Origin: Whalleya microplaca
Lineage: Eukaryota > Ascomycota > Sordariomycetes > Xylariales > Xylariaceae
DNA: 64,000 nucleotides
Assembly: GCA_022497155.1 (NCBI GenBank)
Contig: MU385747.1
Coordinates: forward strand, 310,001 to 374,000
Reading direction: 5' to 3'
Under the pieces are notes generated by a model, which was not told the DNA's origin, did not search any database, and worked only from the letters and a program-made list of their open reading frames with translations. Each line of letters opens with the position of its first letter. Within the stretch, counting starts at the first letter, position 1. The translations under genes and the position numbers were made by a program. Shown here piece by piece: positions 11,095 through 22,749 of this stretch.

Positions 11095-12495
11095 TATGAT
11101 CGATATTATTCGATTATATAACAATGTACTGGTATCCGTAGTAGGAAATGGATGAGGTATTCTAAAGAGAGAAATCCTAAAGACGGACGATGTATATGTA
11201 GAGAGCAGAAGAAATGCTACTAAGCTAGGACAAAGGCTTTAAAGAGGTCCTAGAAGTTGCTACATGTGTTTATTAGGCTCCCAATACCTAGCTACTTGTG
11301 AAACAGTCGTTGTTGTCTAATATCCGTAAGCGTAAGAAAGAAGAACCTGCGGGGAATTACCGCAGTACTGAAAGATGTGCCTTTATTCGCCGAGTGAAGT
11401 TCACATTTTACAACCTGACCATCCCAATCACTCGGGACAAGGCTTCCCGCTTTCGGATCACATTTAAATATCTTCCCGGTATACGAGGAGCTTGATGACT
11501 TTCCGGGCTAATATCGGTTAGGTAGGCTTTGGCATGAATTATAGTGTATATTGACGCCTGTCTTACATGAATAGTGATCATACATTTCAGTCTAGCTTGT
11601 TGAGTCTGCAGCGCCGTTAGTATGGAATCATCCCTCTCCTTTGGGTCTAGGATATCCCGTTGAGAATGTAGAAGGTAGCAAGACTGGGCCTACTTCGAGA
11701 TAATTCACTCGGCGAGAAAGGGGGATTGTGACCCTACCAAACTATGATGCCTTATATCATTCCGCGGAGTGGATATAAGCAAAACAAATCAAGAAACGTT
11801 TCAAGTAGAATATCCATAGTGAAAATACCATTGTCCAATTCTAGCCTCTTGTCTTGCGACTCTCACTTCCTAGTATACTTTTAACCAAAGTTCTGCCTCT
11901 TGAGGTTTGAGTCAGTGCACTGTTTAGGGTCAGATTAGAGTTGGTGGTTGCCAGCATCTACACGAAGCTCCTGGCTCCAAAGAAGTCTATGACGGTACAA
12001 AACTTGTCATGGTATGGTTTTGAAATAAGGTTGACAGCTATTGATCAAAAGGTGCTAGCTAAGCACCCATGTCTCTTACTTGACTGCAAGGAACACGAAG
12101 AATGTCCAATTAGATGATGCTCCTTTCAAATAAATCTACCAAAATTGGACAAAAGCTTGAATGACGTATCGTGGCGCTAATTTCAAGCACACAAACCCCG
12201 GATTCACACTAGAACATCCTAAAACATTTACTTAGCTCACATTCGGAAGCTGGGCTCTCCGTCGGCATCTAGACTTCCCGCCAGATTTCTGTATGTCTCA
12301 TTACAATCTACTCAATTTAAATTGGTTGTTCGGATTTCCTTTTTTTGACCACACATTGAGCTAAGTCGTTAGTGATAGACGACATTATCAAGCCAGCCCA
12401 GCCTTATCTCAGAAATATACGTAATCTAATAAAGATATAATGAAAATAGCTTCTTTGGTGGCTCTTGAGGGTAACTGTCGCCCTATAATCCGTAG

Positions 12496-12646
12496 GGTGG
12501 CTGGTAATTTAGGTGGCTGATTATACGCCTCACAACCTGCTCACAATCTGTGGCTACATACTCGGAGCTACACCCCCATGGACTCTAGTGATGAACATCC
12601 CTAATCATAACTACTATGAAACTCGTGACTTGCATCTTTTTCAACA
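12496..12646 (+). repeat. Dispersed repeat, copy B
   Basis: Begins GGTGGCTGGTAATTTAGG, and includes GGACTCTAGTGATGA and ATAACTACTATGA. It ends with a variant of the shared tail (TTGCATCTTTTTCAAC). It aligns by eye with copies C and E over roughly 150 bases, with scattered substitutions and small gaps. Confidence 0.6.
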
Positions 12647-13535
12647 ATAACCCTGTGCATTGTAGGTACTTAGGCTGGTGAAATCGTTTGACAATTACGT
12701 TACTACTTGAGCTTCATGAGTCAATCATGCAAATTCGACTACTGAATATTTTCTTCCTTTAATGCTTCATATGATGAAATATTTCCTAGTGCTAGTATCA
12801 CTTGAGAGATTGTTCACGTTTTACCAGGACGGCATACGGGCCAGGGCTTGCATTCCAGGGGTATAGCGAGGGCAGAATTTGGGGGCGCTTAGTATGGCAG
12901 TTGACTGCGGTCCTCCGGCTTTTGGATTTTGAAAGCAGGAACAGTCAAAATATGCACTCGTAGCAGCGTGTAGCACAACCCTAGCGACTTACAAATTAGC
13001 TTCCAACTTGGAGTACGGAGTTAAGATGCACGAGCATCACTATTTAGAAGGGAAGCTCACTCACGGATGTTCAGGCTGACCCTGAGAACTAAGAATGAGA
13101 CTCGATGTCAGGGGTCGACCTGATATAGTAGGTATATTATAACTTGCTGATGAGGTCCATAGTGCTGAATGTTATATGGAGCTCAATTTGGTCAGACTTG
13201 TCGGAAGCTGGTCTGGTGAAAGATGTGTAATGCCCAACGTTAGTGCTTAGTCCATGGGGTCACACCCTCCAAACGTCGGGCCAATTGAGACTCAGGCGCG
13301 ATATGACAACATCATTGTAGTCTAATAAGTAAGACGTCTTCCGTCATAGGGCACCTTATTGGGGAATATAATTGTCCGCGCTGACTGTAAACCAGGAAGC
13401 GCATGGTGTGTACAAGTTGAACGAGAAACTATGCTGGCGTAATATACTACCCTATGCTTACCATCCTTTCTGTGTGAAACATCGGCTCCTATAATCTAAT
13501 TAACTCAATACCCAGTAAATAACAATCGAAGCTGG

Positions 13536-13543
13536 ATATTTAA
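13536..13543 (+). promoter_or_regulatory. TATA-like element of the small secreted protein gene
   Basis: ATATTTAA about 115 bases before the start codon, followed by an A/C-rich leader that looks like a fungal 5' UTR. Position fits, but there is no independent support. Confidence 0.3.
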
Positions 13544-13654
13544 GCAGACAAAAGACCAGTCGTTTACAGATACAAGCTGAACTGTATCAAAGAAACCACA
13601 TCACACTTCTACTTTCAATTCATTATCAGTTCTAACTCAACCAGTCGATCCAAT

Positions 13655-14054
13655 ATGAAGATCTCTATTACATTTCTGTCCCTACTGGCTGGGTTAGCCA
13701 TGGCAAGTCCAGCAAAAGATGCCGGCCTAGAAGCACGAGTGGACTGCTCTACATGTGGTTGCTCGTCTGCAGAGTCTTGTACTGTAAGTTCTTCCCTGTC
13801 ATGAGGCTAGATAGAGATATGCTAAACCCGTTACTTCAGTTTGATGTAAGTCTATATCATGCTATTGATCCCAGTGACTGCTGGCAGAATAACTCACATG
13901 GTGGCTTAAGTGTTGTCAAGTAAGTAATATTACGACATAAATAGCAACGCTTTTTCTGATTATCATGAAGTAAATCGACAGCGAACTTAATAGGTTTACT
14001 GTGGATCAAAGTTGTTTACACGGTCGTTGTATGGAGTTCTCCACTGGAGTTTAA
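13655..14054 (+). CDS. Small secreted cysteine-rich protein with a 6-nt microexon
   Basis: Four exons, 13655-13783, 13840-13845, 13888-13919 and 13982-14054, give 79 residues. All three donors are GTAAGT; introns are 56, 42 and 62 nt and end in CAG, CAG and CAG. The first 20 residues (MKISITFLSLLAGLAMASPA) are a strong signal peptide, followed by a short pro-like segment ending LEAR. The mature part carries six cysteines (31, 34, 36, 42, 67, 72), an even number fitting three disulfides. Exon 2 is only TTTGAT (Phe-Asp); skipping it keeps the frame. The last acceptor also has an in-frame alternative 12 bases downstream (13993), which would give a 75-residue form. The sequence matches no family I know. 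Size, secretion and cysteines resemble fungal effector or antimicrobial peptides, which is inference. Flanking DNA is AT-rich. Confidence 0.65.
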
Positions 14055-14504
14055 GCTCGGCCGACCAGAACAGGACGCCAGTCGTTATCGGATATAAACT
14101 ATAAGAATACTATCTTTTAATTCTATCATTGCAGCTCCGCTGGAACAATCCTATCCCTTAAGATAGTTGAAAATAGGTCGCCATCAGTGAGGTGGCGATG
14201 GAATTAGTTCGTGTATTAAGAGAATGAATACCCAAGTTCTTTTTAGTTCGATTAGTGAAATGATAGTAAATTACCTATTAAGTGTGACCTGCGAAACTTA
14301 GTGATAATGCACTTCCAGAGTACATCCGTAACCTGTTAGAATATAGGAGGTTGGGCGACCCACTTGTTGTATAGCAATATTCAACAAGGGCTGGAGACGC
14401 ACTTAGACTTAGACTTTACAACATGTTGAAATATAGGGTTGATGAGACTTGCGAGAAAGTAATGTTATAGTGTACAAGCCAGGTCTTAAGAACCCTAGTA
14501 TCCA
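14055..14504. other. Convergent intergenic spacer
   Basis: 450 bp between the ends of the small secreted protein gene and saccharopine dehydrogenase. AT-rich, no ORF or repeat copy recognised. Confidence 0.5.
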
Positions 14505-15791
14505 TTACTCTACCCTCGGCGGCAGCTCCTTGACCTTATCCTTGAAGACCTGCTCAGCACGCATCCAGACGGCCTCGCTCTCCCGACGACTTAGGGTGAG
14601 CAGACTTGGCAGAAGCAAGGAAGAAAATTCATTGCTAGCTTCACGGGCAATCAAGCCCGGAAGATGATCAATGCTGATTACTCTCAGCTCAGGTCCATCG
14701 TCTTCTATGGAAACGGGTATTGACGGGCTCTGGAAGGAGCTATAGCTAGAATAAACGGGAACTGGGTTATGCGGATTATTAGGGTCGAGACTAACGTCGC
14801 AGATGACACGCAGTTTTCGCCCAGGCTTGGAGAGAGATTCGAAGGTGACAAAAGGCGGAACGGAGTTTTTCCCCAGGTAGACACAGTTGATAAAGATATC
14901 CGCGATAGAAATCTCGGGAAACGGCCCACCTGGAGCAGTTTCGGTCACATCCCACTGCAAGATGGATGAGACACCAACTGCATGACATAGGTCAATAGCG
15001 CCAGTACCGCATCTGCCAAGGGCGCCAGTCACGATGATTTGGGGAGACTGGTGCGAGTTGATCTCAAGAGCACCAGATAGGCTGGACTTGACATCAGAAA
15101 CCAGGGCTTCTGCGGATTCATACAACGGGAGAGGGGCTTGAGGCGTGCCCGGATGGCGGAGCTGGTGAGACCAGGCCATGAGGGCAATTGCAGCACCGGC
15201 GTAACCAGCCCAGTAGCCAAAGGCAGCCACCCGACGACCGTCTTCGTCCGTCAAGAATTCGATGTCGTACAACTTACCTCCCCCATTGACAAATCGTTGG
15301 AGGTATTCGGCCCAGCCTGCTTGCTTCTTGAAGCAATGGCCAAACTGGATGTAGGTATGAGGCAAGGGACCTTAGTGGACGAAGAAAAACGGTTAATCTG
15401 AGATTCGGAGAACGAGTACAGTATGACTAATGAAAACTCTACTCACTATTATCATCGGGAAGCTCCTTCAAGCCTGTTATGATATGATCCTTTTCGGCAT
15501 TGACCCAAGAGCCCTCAGGCACTATCTCTGCACCTGCAGCCTCGAATTCCTTGTCCTTGTAGATTCGTGCCAAGCTTCGCTCGACGTGGACAGCATAGCC
15601 AGCCTCTAGAAGGGTCTTGGCCGAGTCAGGTGACACTGTAGCTGTCAGTTGTATGGTCGCTTTCATGTTAAACAGGATATGGGAATATTGTAGCTAACAT
15701 ATAACTACAATATTGATGTTAAATGGGACTCACAAGGCGACCGGCGTTCTAAGGGTTTAGTCTCGGCACGCAAATGAATGACAGTGGACAT
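14505..15791 (-). CDS. LYS1: Saccharopine dehydrogenase (NAD+, L-lysine-forming)
   Basis: Exons 15791-15734, 15641-15447 and 15370-14505 splice in phase 1 at both junctions (introns 92 and 76 nt) to 372 residues, the usual length of fungal LYS1. It catalyses the last step of the alpha-aminoadipate route, oxidising saccharopine to lysine and 2-oxoglutarate. Evidence: the N-terminal RAETKPLERRSP substrate-binding stretch, GSWVNAEKDHIITGLKELP around 70, and IQFGHCFKKQAGW around 92. Further on are AAFGYWAGYAGAA and the Rossmann segment GALGRCGTGA at about 200-209, whose Cys205 matches the conserved cysteine of yeast Lys1. The start at 15789-15791 is fixed by the short first exon. No targeting signal or C-terminal peroxisomal tripeptide is seen. 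Function is supported by family resemblance across the whole length. Confidence 0.9.
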
Positions 15792-16524
15792 GGTTGCGAT
15801 TTTGAATGAGTTCAACCCTGTTAAACAGCTGACTTGCCAGCGTTTGCGTAATAGAGCTTTCCAGCAAGATAACATTTTCGAAAATTGCATAATGAAGAGA
15901 TATAATAAAAATCAAAATAAAGTAAGTCCATTGAGATTAGGTGAGTCACACTATATGCTAGCTGTACCCTTGCAGAAGCAAACATCTTATCGTAAGCTGT
16001 CCCACGTGCAGAAACTTGACCCTACTGGCATTTTAGAGTTCCGCGTACGCCACCGATTCGAACTCTTATTTCTAGGGCTAGAGATCCATGATACACAGGG
16101 CTGTTATCTCCCGAATAATAATTATTTATATAATTAATTTGAGGTTTCGCTGCTGGACCTTAAGAACGTAGACACAAAGAAGCTAGCCGTTAACGATTGA
16201 TTCAGGCATACCTAACTTAGATAACGCAGAAACATCCACTTTAATAAGTTATGACCGGGCCGTCTGCTGGGTCTTCCCTCATAACCGTTCAAATCACTCA
16301 AGAACCCATGATTAGCTGATGTAAGCCACTTAGGGTGACACTTTTCAAATTTCAATTGATTCTACTTTAATAAAAAGGCTTTCTATACCCATGAGTTGCA
16401 ATATTTAAAACACTGTGCACCGCATGCTTCATCCCCGCCATCCTTTCCATCTCCTGTTTACCTTCAGCCGAGGACCTCCGCCTTTGGAGCGCTCCTAAAT
16501 GTGGTAGTCTCGATGCCCCTTTGC
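15792..16524. other. Intergenic spacer
   Basis: 733 bp upstream of saccharopine dehydrogenase and downstream of the next minus-strand gene. Contains the LYS1 promoter by position. AT-rich in the middle; no other feature recognised. Confidence 0.5.
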
Positions 16525-19500
16525 CTAAGTATTCTGACCCATAGGCGACTTAGTCTCTTCCTTATTTTCTCCCGTATCTTCAGTACTTTCCACCGTTGGC
16601 ATTGTTGGTCCTAGAGAGCAATTTCAGTTAGAAGATATCATACAAATCGGTTGGGTGCTTACTACGAGAAGTTGGTTTTATCTCGCCATTTCCCGAGTCC
16701 TTTTCCTCTACCTCTTCAACTTCCACATACTGGTGCACTTCCTTCCCTTTATCATGCTGCTTACCCCTCTTAGTATGGTTCTCAACGGGCGTATACTGTT
16801 CTGCTTTGTCTTTCCAGAAGTCAGCAGCATTCAAGTACCCGGAAAGAATCCTAAATATGCATTACCTTGGACTTTATCTTTGATCTCTTTCCCATTTCGC
16901 TTTTCCAAATCCTCAATCGCTTTTCTCTGACTCTCTATAGCAATGTCTAGGTATTGGCGTCGGCTCATATCCTTCGTATTTGCAGACAAATTCTCCTCCG
17001 ACTCTTCCATATATGCTTCTTTCAGAAGGATGAGCATTTGTCTCGCTCTCCCCAGCTCCTGTGATGTGGATTTATGTGGGAGTCGAGATGCAGAATTGTC
17101 GTGACGCTGTGGCGGAAGCTCTGTAGTAGGTGACCGGGGTGGATGTACTGCACTTGAGTCCATTGTCGTTGGTTCAGGGTGTAAGTCGTCCCTGGCATCT
17201 TTTGAACCCGGATCTCGGTGAGGCACCTCATGTACTCTGGTTGCCTTCATCCCTTTTCTATCCCCCGTTGGCACTAGTTTATATTCGCCTGTAGAGTGGG
17301 GCCCTCCCACTTGGGCGCTTTCGTCATCATCAAGCTGATAACTCATAACCTGTTTATCTGCTGGATTCTTAACATCCTCAAACAAGATGGTTATCTTCTT
17401 GCCGTCAATAATATGTGGCTTCACTGTAATTTCGAAATCATCAGGGCCTTTGCTGCTAGCCTCGAGGACGTCATCTTGCCTAGCCTCGAAAGCGTCATCT
17501 TGCCTAGCCTCCAAATATTGTCTTTTTGCGTCAAGGATCTTCTGTTCCACATCTGACCGGTCTTTTTCACGCTGGCTATTAGCTGTGCTATGTCGCAGTT
17601 GTGGCTCCCGATCAACTCGACGGACGCGAAGCTTTACACCAGGTAACTTCTTATCAACTTCGGCTTTAAGCGCAAAGTCAAGGAGTTCATAATGTTTGTC
17701 GGCCCTTTCTAGAGCGCTCTCAGTTGCTGGTGCCTCTCCTTCCAGCGCGTATTGTAGCATGCTAAGGGTCCAAATTGTGTCCTGGTGAAGCCTTTCACAT
17801 GGCCCTAGAACTGAAAATAATTCGTTCAACTCGACTTTCAACTTGCTCCTCGAATCTTCGGTATTTTATATCAGGTATTTCGAAGATAAAGTATTTGCGT
17901 AACCAAGCCAATCTCCTTGTGTCACTTTTTGTAAATTGCCAAGTTCTTCAAATTCCTTTGCTGGTTCCGCGGACCGCCATATGAGTTGTCGCAGGGCTAT
18001 GGCTGCAGTTCTGTAGTCGTCAAGCATGCTTGACGTTTTGAACCCCATTTCCATGGGGGTCTTCAGCTTGGAGGTTGCGCCAGGCCACACCCAGCCCGGG
18101 TTTTCAGTCTCCACGGGGACATATATATGTAACCTCTGGCAATCTATGCCGGGAGACAGCACTCCCGGAAATGATTCAGCTTTCTCTAGGTTGTGAGACG
18201 CGCCGAGGCCCACATCCTGTTCAGCGGCAAAGTCCGCTTTTGTTAGCATCCATTTTGTGAAAGACCGGCTTTTAATACTTTTACGGTCGTTTGCTATGAT
18301 GGAGGAGGCAAGCGGTGTAGATAGACTGAGTAAGTCGGGCGCCAGAGAATATAAACCACGATCCATTACGGGACATACGAGTATATCGAGTAGTGCAAGT
18401 GTCGTTGACGTATCGTATCCCCCAACTGCGCCCGACCAATCTGTAATCACGATCCCCAGGCGGCTACGGAGACTTTCGGCACTGCTCAGATCTTTAGAAA
18501 CGTCAAATACATCCTCAACCTCCATCCTAGCCACAATGATATCCCGAAAGTCCCATATACGCCCTTGTTGCAAGAGGCTAGCATACAACTTCTTGTGAAA
18601 TCTGGAAGGGAAAAACTTATGGAGCCGTTCAGAAAGCCTCCAGAAGCTTCGTATTCGATACGCTAAGGCAAGCATTTTGATCTGATCACTCAGTAACGCA
18701 CAACGTCAAAAGAAACCAGCAGTACACTAACCTCCGTAGATCCTACAATCCTCCCTTCACGACACATTATCATATGAAGATTTTGGATGGCGTTTAGTGT
18801 ATCGTCAAGTGAGGGCGGATGTAATGTAGGGTTGTGCTGGTAGACGAAAAGACGTATTAATCCCCAGTACTCCCTAAGCAGTTGCTCTTCGTCGCTATCT
18901 GGAACATTGCCTTGTAGGCTATAGATGATATCGTCATTAAGCGCGACCAGAGACTTATAGTCGCCTTGTTCTAACAACATCTCTGCATAGTGTACAAAAA
19001 CATACGGCTTGTCTATATGTTCTTGTAGATTTTCAGAAAAGTACCGTTTAGCAGATGCGAAGTCCCCAAACCTTTGCAAGCGACAGAATTGTTCAAGGTT
19101 ATCATCGAGATCTTCCTGCAAAGGCATGTTGAGATGGACTGTGATATCGGTGGTTTGGGATGGATCCCATACTCCGTTGACCTTTTGCCTAGCTGACTTG
19201 TGTGGGTGTGTTAGCCCTCGTTCAAGGTAATCCATCGTTTCATCGATTTTTTGCCGTCTTTCGAGGATCTCATCCGACTCCCGTTCATTGCGCCGTATTG
19301 GCTCTCGCTCAGACTCAGGGTCCCGTTCAATGTATCGTCGTCGATCCCTGACAACTAACTGGTTTTGTCGTTGTTTTGCTCTGCTGTGATTGTCGCCTAG
19401 CCCTGGCTCTTCCCAGTAACTGAGTGAATGACGACGTAATCTCGGAGGCGGACGACGTGGAGGAGGAGGAGGAGAAGAAGAAGGAGAAGGTCTTGCATTC

Positions 19501-19538
19501 CCGTCAGACCTGCGTGAGCGGCTTGATGGTACGAGCAT
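16525..19538 (-). CDS. Large conserved fungal protein of unknown function, with an apparent indel pair
   Basis: Exons 19538-18732, 18681-16866, 16809-16663 and 16610-16525 (introns 50, 56 and 52 nt) give about 951 residues if the reading frame is carried through. The N-terminus is low-complexity and basic with a Ser/Pro tract (SSSPPPPPRRPPPR). A helical region follows (residues about 130-260, EQFCRLQRFGDFASAKRYF, YAEMLLEQGDYKSL) resembling paired-helix repeats. Then comes a globular part with SFWRLSERLHKFFPS, and a charged, coiled-coil-prone C-terminal third. As read there is an in-frame stop at 17866-17868. The peptide FEIPDIKYRRFEEQ in the next frame bridges it, implying one base missing near 17886 and one extra near 17833. 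A 48-nt intron with weak sites would also rescue the frame. No domain with a known activity is recognised. It is head-to-head with the weak ORF at 19832. Confidence 0.65.
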
Positions 19539-19831
19539 AGCGCTTAATAGTATTAGATTTTGGCGTACCTAGCAGTACTGCGTTGTTTTACTATGTAGGT
19601 TAAATACTTTTCCCTGGGGAAACTGAGAATGGGATGGTATAATTATCCAGTAAAGCATGGTCTTTCTTCGGTATTTTATTTGGTATCGACCTATGGCTAG
19701 TACAGTGCTCAGTTTGTTTTTTACACTAATGTAGGTTACGACTCTGCACCAACGGTGCAACACCAACTTCCCGTGGGGACCGGGAAAGGATAGGGCTTCC
19801 ATCCTGCCGTCCCACCTCGTACCCACCTCCC

Positions 19832-20311
19832 ATGTACGCGAAAATATCAAATTTTCAAAACGGTAGGCATGATGAGCTGGCCAAAAGGATACCGCAGAAG
19901 ATGGTCCAAGCGAACATGAAACCAATTTTCCAGGTACCTGAGAATCCGTCGGTACATTTGTCGGATGACGAGGTCACAATAGAAGATGATCAACTGCCGA
20001 TAGATGCAGAGGGACATCCCAGTGACGATTTTATAGACGAGGTTCAGGAGGAAGCACTTAAACTAATTTCCTTAGACCATCCTTCTTTGCAATCACACAG
20101 ACCAACTGAGAGACTAGATATACTGCAAACTTTTGGCGCAAGACCTCCAGGTCAAAATGGCCAGAACAAAACATCAGCCACTCCCTTGACCGAAGCGATG
20201 GACCACGAACAGAGCCAAGAAACACCTCATGTAGATTTGGACAGGATTCATACCAACAAGGAAGACGTTCGAATATTGCTTGAGGGAACCAGTATACCAT
20301 TAGTGATACAG
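19832..20311 (+). CDS. Possible acidic protein, exon only
   Basis: A frame open for 160 codons before a GTGATT that could be a splice donor at 20312. The open frame runs on to 20629 but loses coding character there. The segment from about residue 30 is acidic and varied (HLSDDEVTIEDDQLPIDAEG, DDFIDEVQEEALKLISL), as real proteins are. Starts at residue 1, 24 or 29 are all possible. No family is recognised and no following exon could be placed. It is 293 bp from, and divergent to, the large conserved gene. It may be a gene remnant. Confidence 0.3.
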
Positions 20312-20629
20312 GTGATTATTTTATGGCTATTCTCATTAGGTGCAAAGGAACCTCATCCAAAAAGACATTGTCACAGAGCCAGGCTCAGAGGTTGTTATAG
20401 GGGCTGTTATAGGGGTCCACACGGATTAACAGTTACGCCGATCCGAAGCTCCATTAGGGTATTACTAGGATCCCTCACACACAACTGGTTTTTCCTGCTC
20501 CTTAGAGCTTACAACAATAGTCAATTCAAGACCTTCTATTTTAGAGCTGTGCGCTGCCCTTTAGTTGTAAGTGTGACAGACATCATACTGGCCAGGGAAA
20601 GCGAGGCCGTAGGTAAAGGCCCACCGTAG

Positions 20630-22749
20630 GAGTAAAGCTGTCAGGTTGTTATGACACAAAGTTTTTGTGAATGTTGAAGTAGCTAACTCTTTTCAATACA
20701 AATAATCTTTACACAATATAGAGAGTTCCAAGACTGGAGGTTTGGAGCTGCAGAAATAGCTTTACCTATGCCAAACGGGGTCCACATAATGAAGACTACA
20801 TGGGCATTGGCTTGACGTTATATTACTGTTTACAAGCCAGGGCGCTCTGTATGCAACAATAGTTAAGGAACTTATTATCAAAGCGTGCTATTTCGCATTA
20901 ATATGGAGTCTGCATCGTAGCTTGCAGGTACTTCTGTCTCCTGTACAAGCCCCTGAGAGGCACGATCCTTGATCCGCCCGAAGTCAGTTATATCAGCCAG
21001 ACAGCGTTTCCAATAATTTGACTGATTAATTATGTCCAATCGATCGGTCAATTGTATGTTCTTCTAGGAATGATGGATTCAATTCAAGGCCATGAATTAA
21101 AGTGAAAGATTGATGCCTTGAATATGTATTAATATTTTCCCTTATATCAGCAATGTAGAAGCCATATAAGCTACATATAGCCACGTATAAACCACCTATT
21201 GTCGATAGCTAGTTGTACATATCTCCCGTGCTTTCACTATTGTTGAATTTTGACATTCATATCTATGAATCTTTAGGGTTAAGGAAAATTCGGGGGTATT
21301 TTTTGGGGTTAGTAAGCGATTGAATCCGTAAATACTATCAATTCAAAGGGGTTTTAAAGGAGATTAAGCCGAGTTGAATTGAAATAAATTGATGGAAAAT
21401 AGTGCTTGAAGTTGGACCAGGCCAGTCTACACCACCCCTTAGATTGCTCTCGTCAACCTGCTCGGTAATTGACATGTCAGTCCTGATGCTAGTTGGCCAC
21501 TCGTCTGGCGATATGGTCGTCGTCGTGTATAGTAGGTCTATTAAGCGCTCTGTATGCCGAAAGCTTACTTCCGCGGATGCGCGGTCGGTCAGCTGACAAC
21601 AAAGGGTGCTATGCTAGCTGCTGTAGGCAATCCACGCCAATGGGGCTAAGGAGCGTAACCAGCAAGCCACCTGGGCAATCTTAATGATGATATCGGATAT
21701 CCGTGTGTCAATTCACCCGAATGGGCAACTCTGAGTGGCTCGGCAGATGGCATCGAATATCCGAGAACCCCAATACAGTGGCAGGGAAATTTTACCTGCA
21801 AGCTCCGCACATGGTATTGAAAGAGCCCTGGAGGTTAGCAGGTTGTAATTTGAACAGTGTCGGATTATAGTGTGGCTGGTTAGACGTCCCATGCCTGTGG
21901 CTATGCATAATCCAGGGCATCAGTCACTGAGGCTCTTGGACTCTAATGATGATATTGCCTCAATAAGAACTACTATATAGTACTCGTAACCTGCATCTAT
22001 TTCAACAAATAAGTAGTTAATGGCCATACATGTAGATATATAAATCAAGTTTAAATTTTAATTTAGTCATTGCTTAAGCCAATTCTAGTATTATCAGTAC
22101 TGTTTCCCTGGTAATGACTACTATTACTTATCGCCTATATACAGGTACTTTCAAGCCGACACCACAATCGTGGAAAGAACTATGTTGAGTGACTAGGGAG
22201 AGGATATGTAATCGTTAAGTTGGAATCTAAATATAATTATTTTCTAGTATAACGAATATAGAACCGCCTTATGCAACACAATATCTATCTTGACAGAAGT
22301 GAGCTAACAAGGTTGCTAACAAGGTTGCCGCATGCATGATAGGTGGCGTTCTTATCTAAGCAGGGAACACCCTCGGTTCTAGGAAGCCGGAATAATCCAC
22401 AAATGCTTATTCAACATCAGCTAGCTTAATTAATATCCTAGATCCCAACCCCACACTTCACGGCCGTTGTTACTGTGTAAAAAAGCTTGTTCCAGACTTG
22501 GAAGGTCACGCAAGATAGCAAAGAGGCACCAGGGCCAAGTGGTATCAGGCGATAAGCAATTGCCGGGACTCAGGCGACAAGAAACATACTATATGAAGAT
22601 ATAAAAATATAAGAACCTTACGTCTTGAGATCATGGTGATGTTACAGTTCTCATCAATCGCATACCGTTCTGGTAATCATTGGCCGTCAGGGTGAAGGTT
22701 CTCATTCAAGACAATAGACGCTTCTGCCACGGCGACTTCCGAAATCAGC
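20630..22749. other. AT-rich intergenic region with repeat copy C
   Basis: 2.1 kb before the OPT transporter. Low GC with repeat copy C at 21870-22015. A short stretch at 21402-21600 encodes a peptide with LVGHSSGD, suggestive of a hydrolase relic, but not supportable as a gene. The last 150 bases form the transporter's leader and promoter by position. Confidence 0.5.
21870..22015 (+). repeat. Dispersed repeat, copy C
   Basis: Matches copies B and E from GTGTGGCTGGTTAG through TTGGACTCTAATGATGATA and AGAACTACTATA to ACCTGCATCTATTTCAACA. Same orientation as all the others. Confidence 0.6.

Larger units (their letters stand above)
11095..13654. other. AT-rich intergenic region with repeat copy B
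   Basis: 2.6 kb between the GPI-protein (-) and small secreted protein (+) starts. GC is low and CpG words are few; TA-rich words are common, as expected of old mutated repeats. Holds repeat copy B at 12496-12646. No supported gene. Confidence 0.5.
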
